From Actinomadura xylanilytica (GTDB lineage: Bacteria; Actinomycetota; Actinomycetes; Streptosporangiales; Streptosporangiaceae): a stretch of 64,000 nucleotides of DNA. Positions 16,607 to 24,735 of the stretch are shown here, piece after piece. The stretch spans positions 1 through 64,000 of the forward strand of contig NZ_JASNWE010000007.1 in assembly GCF_030283145.1 (NCBI RefSeq), in the 5' to 3' direction. Each line of letters opens with the position of its first letter. Position 1 is the first letter of the stretch. Made by a program: the position numbers and the translations under genes. The notes under the pieces are model-generated. The model made no database searches. It had not been told where the DNA came from and saw nothing but the letters and a program-made list of their open reading frames with translations.

Positions 16607-18148
16607 CTACTGGGCCGCGCCCCGGCCGCCCGGGGCGCCATCGCCGTCGTCGCCGTCGCCGGGGCCGTCCGGCGGGCACGTCCAGGACACCGCCGCCGTG
16701 CCGCCGGGGGAGAAGCGCACCGAACCGCCGCCGGACGCCGTGCAGGGCCCCGTCCGGGTCACCCTGACGGACGCCGAGCCGTTACGGCCGAGCCTGCCGC
16801 CGCCGGACGCGCTGAGCCCGCCGCTCGCGCCGGTGACCGCCCAGGTGACCGGCCCGCCCACGGCCCGGACCGAGACCGTGCAGGACGAGGACCCGGCCGG
16901 GATGGAGCAGCCGCCGGCCGCCAGCGTGCCCGGCTTCGGCGGCTCGCTCGCCGGTGTGGTCGCGGGCGACTGCTTCGGCGGACGCCGTGTCTTCGTCGGC
17001 GTCCGAGTGGGCGTCGGCGTCGCACTGGTCGGTGTCGGCGTCGCGGTGGGCGTCGGGCCCGGGGACTCGCTCGGCGCCCGCGACTCCACCGCGGGTTCCG
17101 ACGGGTCGGCCGCCGCGGTGGCGGGGCCGGTCGGGCTCGCCGACCCGGTCCGGTCGCCGGACGGGTCCGGCAGGAGCATCCAGCCGCCCGCGACGATCAG
17201 CAGCACCACCGCGGCGACGGCCAGCGCGGGCAGCAGCCGCGGCGGGGTCCGGAGCCGCCGGCCGGCGCGGCGTGCGGGCGCGTCCGCGGGCAGCGGCCAG
17301 CCCGAGGCGTCGAACGGCCCGGCCCCGTCGGCGATCCCGGCGTACCGGCCGGCCAGCGCCGCGTCGGTCGCGGTGGCCAGGACCCGGCCGCGCAGATCGG
17401 TCGGCATGAGCGCCACCGGCAGCACCTGGAGCAGCCGGGCGGTGGAGACCGTGCGGTCGCGCCGTTCGGTGCAGACCGGGCAGGACGCGATGTGCCGGCC
17501 CAGCCGGTGCGCCACCTGCTGCGTCAGCGGCCACTCGCCGTCCGCCGCGATCTCGGCCACGCTCGGGCAGTCGTCCCGTCCGGCATGCGCGATGAACGCG
17601 GCGGCGAGGGCGTCGTCGAGCCGGTGCCGCGCCTCGCCCGCCAGCTCGGCGGCCTCCGGCGCGCCGATGCCGAGCACGCCGCCGACCTCCGCCGCGTCCA
17701 GGCCGTGCCGCAGCAGCAGGTCGAGGGCCTCGCGCTCGCGGCCCCGCAGGCCCGACAGCGCGCCGTGCACGAGCTGCCGGGTCTCCAGCCGGTGGCCGCG
17801 CTCGGCGGCGTCGAAGAAGGCGTCCTCGACCTCGGGCGCCTCGCGCCGCTCGGTGGGACGGCCCGGATCGCGCAGCCGCCGCAGGCACTCCGCGCGGGCC
17901 AGCGCGTACAGCCAGCTCCGGAACCTCGGCGGCTCGCCGAGCAGGCCGACGTGCGCGCGGGCGGAGACGAGGGCGTCGTGCAGCGCCCCGGCCGCCGCGT
18001 CCTGATCACGGAGCAGCGCGTGGCAGTAGTCGTACAGACGGGCCGCGTAGCGGTCCATGAGCTGGAGCAGCGCGCCGGTGTCGCCCGTTTCCAGGGCCTG
18101 GGCCAGGCGCTCGTCGTCCACGCGGTCGAGACTGGGCCAACCGGACAC
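16607..18148 (-). CDS. ECF sigma factor fused to zinc-finger, membrane helix and extracellular domain (copy 2)
   Basis: A 513-residue paralogue of the 14750-16246 protein with identical order and nearly identical spacing. Sigma-2 includes YAARLYDYCHALLRDQ and RFRSWLYALARAECLRRLRD; sigma-4 includes ALSGLRGREREALDLLLRHG. The zinc-finger motif is RHIASCPVC near residue 219, and the membrane helix is at about 304-326 (LLPALAVAAVVLLIVAGGW). A PTPTATPTPT stalk follows, then an external domain with four Cys and GGPVTWAVTGASGGL. A charged Gly/Asp tail extends beyond the copy-1 end. It would bind RNA polymerase while tethered to the membrane, so release by proteolysis or conformational change is the likely control. 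The GTG start has GGGAGG 5 bp upstream. Confidence 0.85.
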   Translation of the reverse strand: MSGWPSLDRVDDERLAQALETGDTGALLQLMDRYAARLYDYCHALLRDQDAAAGALHDALVSARAHVGLLGEPPRFRSWLYALARAECLRRLRDPGRPTERREAPEVEDAFFDAAERGHRLETRQLVHGALSGLRGREREALDLLLRHGLDAAEVGGVLGIGAPEAAELAGEARHRLDDALAAAFIAHAGRDDCPSVAEIAADGEWPLTQQVAHRLGRHIASCPVCTERRDRTVSTARLLQVLPVALMPTDLRGRVLATATDAALAGRYAGIADGAGPFDASGWPLPADAPARRAGRRLRTPPRLLPALAVAAVVLLIVAGGWMLLPDPSGDRTGSASPTGPATAAADPSEPAVESRAPSESPGPTPTATPTPTSATPTPTRTPTKTRRPPKQSPATTPASEPPKPGTLAAGGCSIPAGSSSCTVSVRAVGGPVTWAVTGASGGLSASGGGRLGRNGSASVRVTRTGPCTASGGGSVRFSPGGTAAVSWTCPPDGPGDGDDGDGAPGGRGAAQ

Positions 18149-18308
18149 CAGGGCCTCCCGGGAGCTGAGATGGCGATCGTCACGGCCTCGTCGCGATCAG
18201 CGTTCGCCCGTCGGGGGCGGGACTCGCGTTCTGTGCGGAAGCCGTGGTGCTCTTCGGGCCCTCGGAACGGAGGGCCACCCCCGCCGCGGGTCAGGGGGGA
18301 AGAAGGTC

Positions 18309-18343
18309 GGAGGCCCGACGGCCCCGCTCCCCGTCGGGCCTCC
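18309..18343 (-). terminator. hairpin terminator after the VWA gene
   Basis: GGAGGCCCGACGG (18309-18321) and CCGTCGGGCCTCC (18331-18343) form a perfect 13-bp stem with a 9-nt loop. It lies about 120 bp downstream of the stop at 18463 and upstream of the sigma-fusion gene. Confidence 0.6.
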
Positions 18344-18462
18344 ACAAGGAAGACGACCGACGGGGCCGTTCGGTTGACACGGATCGGCGAAGAAATCCCG
18401 GAGAATTCCGCACCCGCCCGGACGGGCCCCGGACGCCCCGCGATCCCGCGAGTTCCGGCAGG

Positions 18463-20844
18463 TCACTGCTGGATCCGGCGGGACAGCATCTTCAGGAAGA
18501 TCTTCGAGATCTCCTGCGGGGTCATCGCGATCTGCACGTTGCCGTTGGTGAGCTCGGCCAGCTGCTCCAGCTCGTTGCGGTCCACGCCCTTGCCGAAGCC
18601 GATCATGTTGACCTGGATCGGCTTGTTCGGGTCGATCATCTTCTTCAGCCGGTCCAGCGTCTGCGCCAGCGTGGGGCCGTCGGGGTCGTCGTTCCTGCCG
18701 TCGGTCAGCAGCAGGATCGAGTTGCCGAACTCGGGCTTGTAGGTCCGGTCCATCTCCTTGTACGCGGCGAGGACGGTGTCGTACAGGCCGGTGTCCCCGT
18801 CCATCTTGGGGCGCATCTGGTTGAGCTGCGACAGCACGAAGTTGCGGCGGGTGCTCGACCCGATCCGCTCGCCGAGCGGGCCGATCGGCACCGACTTCTG
18901 GTAGTCCTTGTCGCCCTGCATCTTGGTGGAGAACAGCCACTGCCCGAGCTCGGTGTCGTTCGACATCATGCTGAGCCCGCCCTGGGAGACCTGCGCGATC
19001 GCCTGGAGCCGGTTGGTCTTCGGGCCGACCGGCTCGGCCATCGAGCCGGACACGTCGATGAGCGTCAGCAGCCGCAGCCCGAGCGACAGCTTCGACCACG
19101 CCTGCATCACCCCCGCGACCTCGGTCGCCTTCGGGGCGGGGAGCTGCCGCGGCCGGGCCGGGCTCACCCCGAGCCCGGCGCCGAACCCGGACGGCGCTTT
19201 GCCGTCGGGCGAGCGGAAGCCGAGCGCGCGGACGTCGGCGCGGGTGCTCTCGGTGTTCATCGCCTGTTCGAGCAGGCCCGCGGCCTTCTGCTTGGCGGCG
19301 TCCTCGCTGGTCACGGTGAACGGGTAGTCCAGTGACAGCGACCCCTCCAGCGGGTACAGCGCCACCGCGGGCTCGGCGGGCCGCCGCCGGTTGTAGTTCC
19401 ACAGGGCCTGCTCCGAGGACAGCGAGATCGGCTGCTTGCCGGTCCGGTCCTTGCGGAAGTGGGCGAACTGCTCGTCCACCGTGGGGACGGTGCTCTCCCG
19501 GACGGTGCGGACGATGCCGGTGAAGATCGACTCCTTGTTCGGGTCGTTCGCCAGCAGCGCGTTGGTGATCATGAGCGAGCCCATCCCGGCGGCGTTGCGG
19601 GAGGGATCGGGCACCAGCAGCCGGACCGCGCCCGCCGGGATCATCTGGTTCTTGGTCACGCCGCCGCCGGCCACGCCGCCCGCCGCCTTGAGCAGGTTGT
19701 CCCAGGACGGCGTCGCGGTGATGCCCTGCTTCTTGAGGCCGTCCGAGAGCCGCTTGGGCAGCCCGACGACGATCGGGCTGGTCGCCAGCGAGGTCTTGGT
19801 GGAGGTGACCGAGTCCTTGCCCTTGTCCGACCCGCGCACCATCGAGGTCCACAGCGACGAGTCGGGGATCCACACGTCGGGACGCTGGTTGGCGGCGTTG
19901 GTCACGCCTTGGCCGGACAGCAGCGTCGACACCGCGGCCGGTTCGGTCTTGGTCACCTTCGCCCTGACGCACCTGCCGTCGACCTTGCGCTTGGCGTCGT
20001 TGAACCGCCTGGCGGCCTTGACCACCGCCGGCTGGACGTCGGGCGCCGCCGCGACCGACAGGGTGAGCGCGCCGCTGCCGCTGCAATCGCCGCCGCTCTC
20101 GGCGAACGCGTACACGCCCACGCCGAGCAGCAGCGCCAGGCCGACCGCGCCCGCCATCGGCCCGATCAGCGCGGTCGCACTGCGGCGCTTCCTGCGGCGC
20201 CTGCCATAGTCGCCGCTTCCGTAAGGGCCGCCGCCACCCCCGCCACCGCCGCCGCCGGACCCGCCGTAGCCACCCGAGTCTCCGGAGCCGGACGAGTCTC
20301 CGGCGCGTCCTCCGAAGAAACCGCTCTGGCCGCTGTCGGAGCTCAGCGGGTCGTGACCGCCGCCGGACGGGCCGGAGCCGCCGGGGACGGGCGCCGCGAG
20401 GGGCATGCCGGACGTCCCGGAGGACCCCTCGGGGACATCGGCCCGGCTCTGGGGGCCGGACGGGGTCGGGCCCGGGGGGCGTCCGAGGCCGTACCCGCCG
20501 GCGTCGGACGCCCCGGTGAAGCCTCCGGCGCCGAAGGCGGGCTCGTCGGACGGGCGGGCCACGAGCCACTCGGGCGTCTCCGCCGAACCCGGGGCACCCG
20601 GACCACTCCGACCGGGGGGACCTCCTGGACCGGGGGGACCGCCGGGGCCACCCGGACCGGCCGCCCTGGGGGGCGTGCCCGCAGATCCTTCGGCGCGTGG
20701 GGCGGCGGGCGGGCTCTGGCCGTCGCGGGAGCCGAACCAGTCGGACGACCCGTCGTTCGCGGGGCCGAAGACCGGCCTGGAGGGGTCGTGCCCGCCGTCC
20801 TCCGACGCCCCCTCGGGGGGGTCATTGCGATGACGTCCGCTCAC
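18463..20844 (-). CDS. membrane-anchored solute-binding-like protein with C-terminal VWA domain
   Basis: A 793-residue protein. Residues 1-215 are a Pro/Gly/Ser-rich cytoplasmic stretch ending in RRRRKRRS. One membrane helix (about 225-245, ALIGPMAGAVGLALLLGVGV) follows. An external domain (about 255-560) resembles type 2 periplasmic binding proteins: LTLSVAAAPDVQPAVVKAAR, NQRPDVWIPDSSLW, SPIVVGLPKRLSD. The C-terminus is a von Willebrand A domain with a complete MIDAS start DVSGSM near 596, then DTGLYDTVLAAY and LLTDGRND. It is probably a ligand- or adhesion-related surface protein. GTG 20844 has GAGGG at good spacing; the frame further upstream runs through the divergent promoter and is antisense to the next gene. 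Confidence 0.85.
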   Translation of the reverse strand: MSGRHRNDPPEGASEDGGHDPSRPVFGPANDGSSDWFGSRDGQSPPAAPRAEGSAGTPPRAAGPGGPGGPPGPGGPPGRSGPGAPGSAETPEWLVARPSDEPAFGAGGFTGASDAGGYGLGRPPGPTPSGPQSRADVPEGSSGTSGMPLAAPVPGGSGPSGGGHDPLSSDSGQSGFFGGRAGDSSGSGDSGGYGGSGGGGGGGGGGPYGSGDYGRRRRKRRSATALIGPMAGAVGLALLLGVGVYAFAESGGDCSGSGALTLSVAAAPDVQPAVVKAARRFNDAKRKVDGRCVRAKVTKTEPAAVSTLLSGQGVTNAANQRPDVWIPDSSLWTSMVRGSDKGKDSVTSTKTSLATSPIVVGLPKRLSDGLKKQGITATPSWDNLLKAAGGVAGGGVTKNQMIPAGAVRLLVPDPSRNAAGMGSLMITNALLANDPNKESIFTGIVRTVRESTVPTVDEQFAHFRKDRTGKQPISLSSEQALWNYNRRRPAEPAVALYPLEGSLSLDYPFTVTSEDAAKQKAAGLLEQAMNTESTRADVRALGFRSPDGKAPSGFGAGLGVSPARPRQLPAPKATEVAGVMQAWSKLSLGLRLLTLIDVSGSMAEPVGPKTNRLQAIAQVSQGGLSMMSNDTELGQWLFSTKMQGDKDYQKSVPIGPLGERIGSSTRRNFVLSQLNQMRPKMDGDTGLYDTVLAAYKEMDRTYKPEFGNSILLLTDGRNDDPDGPTLAQTLDRLKKMIDPNKPIQVNMIGFGKGVDRNELEQLAELTNGNVQIAMTPQEISKIFLKMLSRRIQQ

Positions 20845-21129
20845 GACTGCCCTCGATTCACCAGAAACCCGTCGATGTTCCCCGGCACTGTAGTAGTACG
20901 AACCAGAGGTTACAAAGAACTCAAAAATGATAATGACGCAGGTCATGAGCTTATGTCGTGCCTGTGTGCGACGATGCGCACCTCCGGTCACCCCTCGCGT
21001 TCGCTGCGGCACCGCGCGGGTTCGCCGAACATCGCGGGCCCGCCGGACGTCGAACGGACCGGGGATCCGGCACGGTGCCGGACCCCGTCGGGGAGCGTCG
21101 CGGTGAGTGGCACGACAAGTGGTCGGACG
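20845..21129. other. 285-bp divergent region with an AT-rich core
   Basis: Holds the promoters of the divergent VWA and EEP genes. Positions about 20865-20960 are markedly AT-richer than the surroundings. A segment AAAATGATAATGACGCA (20924-20940) resembles half of a Fur/Zur-type operator, but the second arm is missing, so I do not call a site. Confidence 0.4.
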
Positions 21130-22137
21130 ATGTCGGAACGGCGCGGCTGGGGCCGCCTGCGCACTGCGGCGGCCTGGACGGCGGTGGGAGCCTGGGGCGC
21201 CTGGGCACTGGTCCGGCTGACCGGTGCCGACCGGCTGCCCGGCATCGAGATCCCCTCCGCGCCGCTGCTGGCCATCACCCCGTACGTGGTCGCCGCGGCC
21301 CCCGTCCCGATCACGGCCGCGCTGCTCCTGCGCAGATGGCGGGCCGCGGCGGTCGCCGGCGTGGTCGCGGCCGGGCTGCTCGTCGCGGTGGTGCCCCGCG
21401 CGGTCGGCGGCGGCGATCCCGTCGCGCGGGGACCGGTCCTGCGGGTCCTGACCGCCAACCTGCTGCTCGGCGGAGCCGACCCCGCCCGCCTCGTCGACCT
21501 CGTCCGCCGGACCAAGGCCGATGTGCTCAGCCTCCAGGAGCTTCCGCCGGAGGGGGTGGACCGGTACGAGCGCGCCGGGCTGACCGGGCTGCTGCCCGAG
21601 AAGGCCCTCGACGCCCGTCCGGGCGCGGCCGGTTCTGGCCTTTACTCGCGTCACCCGCTGCGGGTCCTGCCGCCGCTGCCCGGGACCGAACTGGCGATGC
21701 CCCGAGCCGAACTCACTCTCCCGGGAGGACGCCGGGTCGAGATGACCGCCGTCCACCCCGTACCGCCGATCGACACGGTGTCGTTCCGCGCCTGGAAGCG
21801 CGATCTGGCGGTCCTGCCGTCCGCTGGCCCGGCGGTCGCCGCCGCAGGGGGCCGCGCCCACGCCCCGGGGGACGGCCCGGTGCGGATCCTGGCGGGCGAC
21901 TTCAACGCGACGCTCGACCACGCCAACCTGCGCCGGCTGATCGGCCGCGGCTACGCCGACGCCGCCGACCGCGCCGGCGCCGGGCTCGTCCCGACCTGGG
22001 GGCTGGACGACCCGCGACCGGCGCTGACCATCGACCACGTGCTGGTCGACCGGCGCTGCGCCGTGGGCGAGGTGGAGGTGCACGATCTGGAGGGCAGCGA
22101 CCACCGGGCGGTCTTCGCGGAGGTCCGCCTGCCGTAG
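21130..22137 (+). CDS. membrane-anchored endonuclease/exonuclease/phosphatase family protein
   Basis: A 335-residue protein with about 100 N-terminal residues holding three hydrophobic segments (TAAAWTAVGAWGAWALVRL; LAITPYVVAAAPVPITAALL; AAVAGVVAAGLLVAVVP). An external EEP-fold hydrolase domain follows: RVLTANLLLGGAD, DVLSLQELPPEG with the metal-binding Glu, LAGDFNATLDH, and the terminal GSDHRAVFAEV with the catalytic His. Members cleave phosphodiester or phosphomonoester bonds in nucleic acids, phosphoinositides or sphingolipids; the substrate is not predictable here. ATG 21130 begins just before the first membrane helix. The SpoU gene starts 41 bp downstream on the same strand. Confidence 0.9.
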   Translation: MSERRGWGRLRTAAAWTAVGAWGAWALVRLTGADRLPGIEIPSAPLLAITPYVVAAAPVPITAALLLRRWRAAAVAGVVAAGLLVAVVPRAVGGGDPVARGPVLRVLTANLLLGGADPARLVDLVRRTKADVLSLQELPPEGVDRYERAGLTGLLPEKALDARPGAAGSGLYSRHPLRVLPPLPGTELAMPRAELTLPGGRRVEMTAVHPVPPIDTVSFRAWKRDLAVLPSAGPAVAAAGGRAHAPGDGPVRILAGDFNATLDHANLRRLIGRGYADAADRAGAGLVPTWGLDDPRPALTIDHVLVDRRCAVGEVEVHDLEGSDHRAVFAEVRLP

Positions 22138-22178
22138 CCGCGGGCCGAGCATGGCCGGGACGGCGGCAGAATTGGGGC

Positions 22179-23090
22179 ATGGCCCGCCTGGTTCCCGTGT
22201 CCGACCCCGCCGACCCGCGGCTCGCCGACTACGTGCGGCTCCGCGACGTCAACCTGCGCAAGAGCCTGGAGGCCGAGCACGGGCTGTTCATCGCCGAGGG
22301 TGAGAAGGTGATCCGCCGGGCGGCCGGCTCGGGCCATCCCGTCCGGTCGTTCCTGATGGCCCGGCGCTGGGCGGAGCCGCTCGCCGACCTGCTCGACCAG
22401 GTGGACGCCCCGGTGTACGTCGCCGACGACGCGACGCTGGAGGCGGTGGCCGGCTTCCAGGTGCACCGCGGCGCCCTCGCCTCGCTGAAACGGCTCCCGC
22501 TGCCCACGGTCGACGCCCTGATCAGCGCCCCCGCCACTCCGCCCGAGCCCACTCCGCCCGAGCCCACCGCTCCGTCCGAGCCCACCACTCCGTCCGAGCC
22601 CACCACTCCGTCCGCGCCCGCCGCGCCGCGCCGGATCCTCGTCCTGGAGGATCTCGTCGACCACGCGAACGTCGGCTCGATCTACCGGTGCGCCGCCGCG
22701 CTCGGCATCGACGCGGTCGTCCTGTCGCCGCGGTGCGCCGACCCGCTGTACCGGCGGGCGATCAAGGTGTCGATGGGCGCCGTCTTCGCCGTCCCGTACG
22801 CGCGGATGGCCAACTGGCACGACGACCTCGGCAAGCTCCGCGCCGCCGGGTTCGCGCTGCTCGCGCTGACCCCCGACCAGTCCGCCGTCCCGCTGGACGA
22901 GGCCGTGCGGGGCGATCGGGTGGCGCTCCTGCTCGGCTCGGAGGGCGACGGGCTCACCTCGCACTGGCTTAACGAGGCCGACGAGGCCGTCTGCATTCCG
23001 ATGAGCGCCGACGCCATGACGAACGGCGTCGACTCGCTCAACGTGGTCGCCGCCGCCGCGATCGCCTGCCATGCGCTGATGCGCTCATGA
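22179..23090 (+). CDS. SpoU-family RNA 2'-O-methyltransferase (TrmH-like)
   Basis: A 303-residue SPOUT enzyme that transfers methyl from SAM to a ribose 2'-OH in rRNA or tRNA. The N-terminal substrate-binding region contains LEAEHGLFIAEGEKVIRRA. The knotted catalytic domain shows motif 1 LEDLVDHANVGSIYRCAAAL, motif 2 LLLGSEGDGL and motif 3 IPMSADAMTNGVDSLNVVAA. An unusual insert of about 27 residues, repeated PSEPTT/PPEPT units, lies between the two domains. The ATG at 22179 is preceded by GGGG. The target nucleotide is not predictable. It may be co-transcribed with the upstream EEP gene. Confidence 0.92.
   Translation: MARLVPVSDPADPRLADYVRLRDVNLRKSLEAEHGLFIAEGEKVIRRAAGSGHPVRSFLMARRWAEPLADLLDQVDAPVYVADDATLEAVAGFQVHRGALASLKRLPLPTVDALISAPATPPEPTPPEPTAPSEPTTPSEPTTPSAPAAPRRILVLEDLVDHANVGSIYRCAAALGIDAVVLSPRCADPLYRRAIKVSMGAVFAVPYARMANWHDDLGKLRAAGFALLALTPDQSAVPLDEAVRGDRVALLLGSEGDGLTSHWLNEADEAVCIPMSADAMTNGVDSLNVVAAAAIACHALMRS
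22537..22617 (+). repeat. degenerate tandem repeat inside the SpoU methyltransferase gene
   Basis: A run of imperfect short units built on CCGAGCCCACC with ACTCCG or GCTCCG between them. It encodes a Pro-Glu-Pro-Thr linker between the substrate-binding and catalytic domains. Such repeats expand and contract by slippage; the frame is kept. Confidence 0.75.
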
Positions 23091-23204
23091 CCCGTCCGGG
23101 ACCCGCGTGACCGTCCGCTCGGCGGCGTGACCCGCGTCAGGGCGTGCGTGCGGGCGAGGCTCCGCGCTTCACTGATCGGCCGCGCTTCACTTGCCGGCTG
23201 CGCT

Positions 23205-24242
23205 TCATTTGCCGAACATGCCGCGCCGGGAGCGGCGGTGCGTGCCCTTGGCGCGCCGCGCCGCCGCCGCGGCGGCCGTGTTCGCGGGGTTGCGGCGGCC
23301 CAGCCGCAACTGGGTGAGCAGCAGCGAGAACGCCACCAGCAGCGCGGCGAGCCACGCCACCTGCGTGCTGGCCATCCGCTCGAAGGTCAGGTCCTGGGCG
23401 ACGGGCGCCTTGTTGTTGCGCAGCCGGCTGGTCGGCGTCGCCTGCAACGCGCCGGGCGCGACGGACGGGCTCGGCGCGCTGATCGACGGCATGGACACCC
23501 CGGAGTCCCTGGAGCCCGGCGGATCGAACGTCGCGTTCGGGCTCGGCGGCTCGTACACGCCGCCGCCGGACGAACCGGAGGCGCCGGAGCCGCCGGTCTT
23601 CTTCCCGGAGCCGCTCGTGCCCGAGCCGCCGCCCTTCGCCTTGGCCTTGCCGCCGTCGAGCCGCCCGCTGTCGACGCTCGGGGACAGCGTCGGGCCGGGG
23701 GACGGGGTGGGCTTCGGCGTCGTCACCACCGGCACGACGTACTTGACGGACGTGGTGGCCGGTTTCGCCGCCACGCCGGTCGCGCGGGCCGTGACGGTCA
23801 GCGTGACCGAGGTGGTCTTCTTGAGGTCCTTCGGGAGGGTCACGGTCAGGAAGACGCTGTCGCGCCTGCCGGCGTCGAGCGTCCCCACCGCGCATCCGGC
23901 GGAGGAGAACGGCGGCGCGCACTCACCGCCGAGCGTGGCCTGGTCGGTGCTGGCCCGGACGCTCGCGATCCTGATGCCCGCGATCTCGGCGTGCAGCGCC
24001 GCGACGCGGGTCACCACCCGGACCGTCTGGCCGGGCTTGGCGACCGGGGTGAGCGGCGTGACGGTCAGCGAGAGCACGGGCTCCGGCTTGACCGTCGGGC
24101 TCGCGGTCGCCGTCGGACTCGCGGTCGTCGTCGGGCCGGGCGTCTCGGCCGCCGCCGCGGGGAACGTGCCCGCGCCTGCGGCGACGACCGCCGCCGCGCC
24201 GAGTCCCGCGAAGATCGGTTTCGTCGCCGACCGGTAACGCAC
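23205..24242 (-). CDS. secreted, C-terminally membrane-anchored protein of unknown function
   Basis: A 345-residue protein with an N-terminal signal peptide (KPIFAGLGAAAVVAAGAGTF, cleavage near AAAA-ET). A Thr/Pro linker is followed by an Ig-like beta-rich domain (about 55-175: VLSLTVTPLTPVAKPGQTVR, then LTVTLPKDLKKTTSVTLTV) and a second Pro/Gly/Ser-rich linker. A C-terminal membrane helix (about 295-315, VAWLAALLVAFSLLLTQL) precedes a basic tail ending RRSRRGMFGK. The layout suggests a wall-spanning surface protein anchored by its C-terminus. No catalytic motif is visible. The gene stands alone, convergent with the SpoU gene. Confidence 0.75.
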   Translation of the reverse strand: MRYRSATKPIFAGLGAAAVVAAGAGTFPAAAAETPGPTTTASPTATASPTVKPEPVLSLTVTPLTPVAKPGQTVRVVTRVAALHAEIAGIRIASVRASTDQATLGGECAPPFSSAGCAVGTLDAGRRDSVFLTVTLPKDLKKTTSVTLTVTARATGVAAKPATTSVKYVVPVVTTPKPTPSPGPTLSPSVDSGRLDGGKAKAKGGGSGTSGSGKKTGGSGASGSSGGGVYEPPSPNATFDPPGSRDSGVSMPSISAPSPSVAPGALQATPTSRLRNNKAPVAQDLTFERMASTQVAWLAALLVAFSLLLTQLRLGRRNPANTAAAAAARRAKGTHRRSRRGMFGK

Positions 24243-24366
24243 CGCCCCAGCACCTCCGTAGCGTCGTCGTCGAGTGCCCGGCCCCGGCGTACCCGGGAAC
24301 CGCCTGCAAAATCATGCGAACACGGATCAATAGTTCAAAGCAACCCCGATGCCGCGTTCCGGACCT

Positions 24367-24735
24367 TCAGCTGAACTCCTCGCGCAGATCCTCGACCTCG
24401 GCCCCCGGCGCCCAGGTCTGCCAGATGCCCTGGTCGATCCGGTCGAGCCCGAGCCGCGCGGCGACGGGGGCCCGCCCGCCGGCGTACTCGACCCGCAGCC
24501 AGGTCTCGTGCTCGCCCACCACGATGAACCGCTCGCCCCGCCACGTGCAGGTGGTGCGCACGTACCGCAGGTCCTCGATCTCGGACGCGGGGACGATCCG
24601 CCGGTACCGGCCGGGCCGCAGCTCCTCGAAACCGTCGGTCGGCTCCGGGGTGTACAGCCTGATCTCACCGTCGGCACCCGGCGCCGCCTCGAACTCCCGG
24701 CCGAGCCACCGGGCCACATACCCGTCCCGGATCAC
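24367..24735 (-). CDS. small protein translationally coupled to the SseB-repeat gene
   Basis: A 122-residue soluble protein with no signal peptide, starting at a GTG that overlaps the stop of the upstream large gene as GTGA (24735-24732). It begins VIRDGYVARWLGREFEAAPG and contains ELRPGRYRRIV, CTWRGERFIVVGEHETWLRV and QTWAPGAEVEDLREE. I recall similar small proteins next to large multidomain proteins in Streptomyces but cannot name a family. Tight coupling suggests a stoichiometric partner, perhaps an immunity-like or chaperone-like protein; that is inference. Confidence 0.7.
   Translation of the reverse strand: MIRDGYVARWLGREFEAAPGADGEIRLYTPEPTDGFEELRPGRYRRIVPASEIEDLRYVRTTCTWRGERFIVVGEHETWLRVEYAGGRAPVAARLGLDRIDQGIWQTWAPGAEVEDLREEFS

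Noticed and set aside
20924..20940. Fur/Zur-like AAAATGATAATGACGCA
   Set aside because: Only one arm resembles the consensus; no symmetric partner, and neither adjacent gene is metal-related.
19459..21129. Plus-strand extension of the EEP gene upstream of ATG 21130
   Set aside because: It is antisense to the VWA gene; the membrane helices and conserved domain begin only after 21130.
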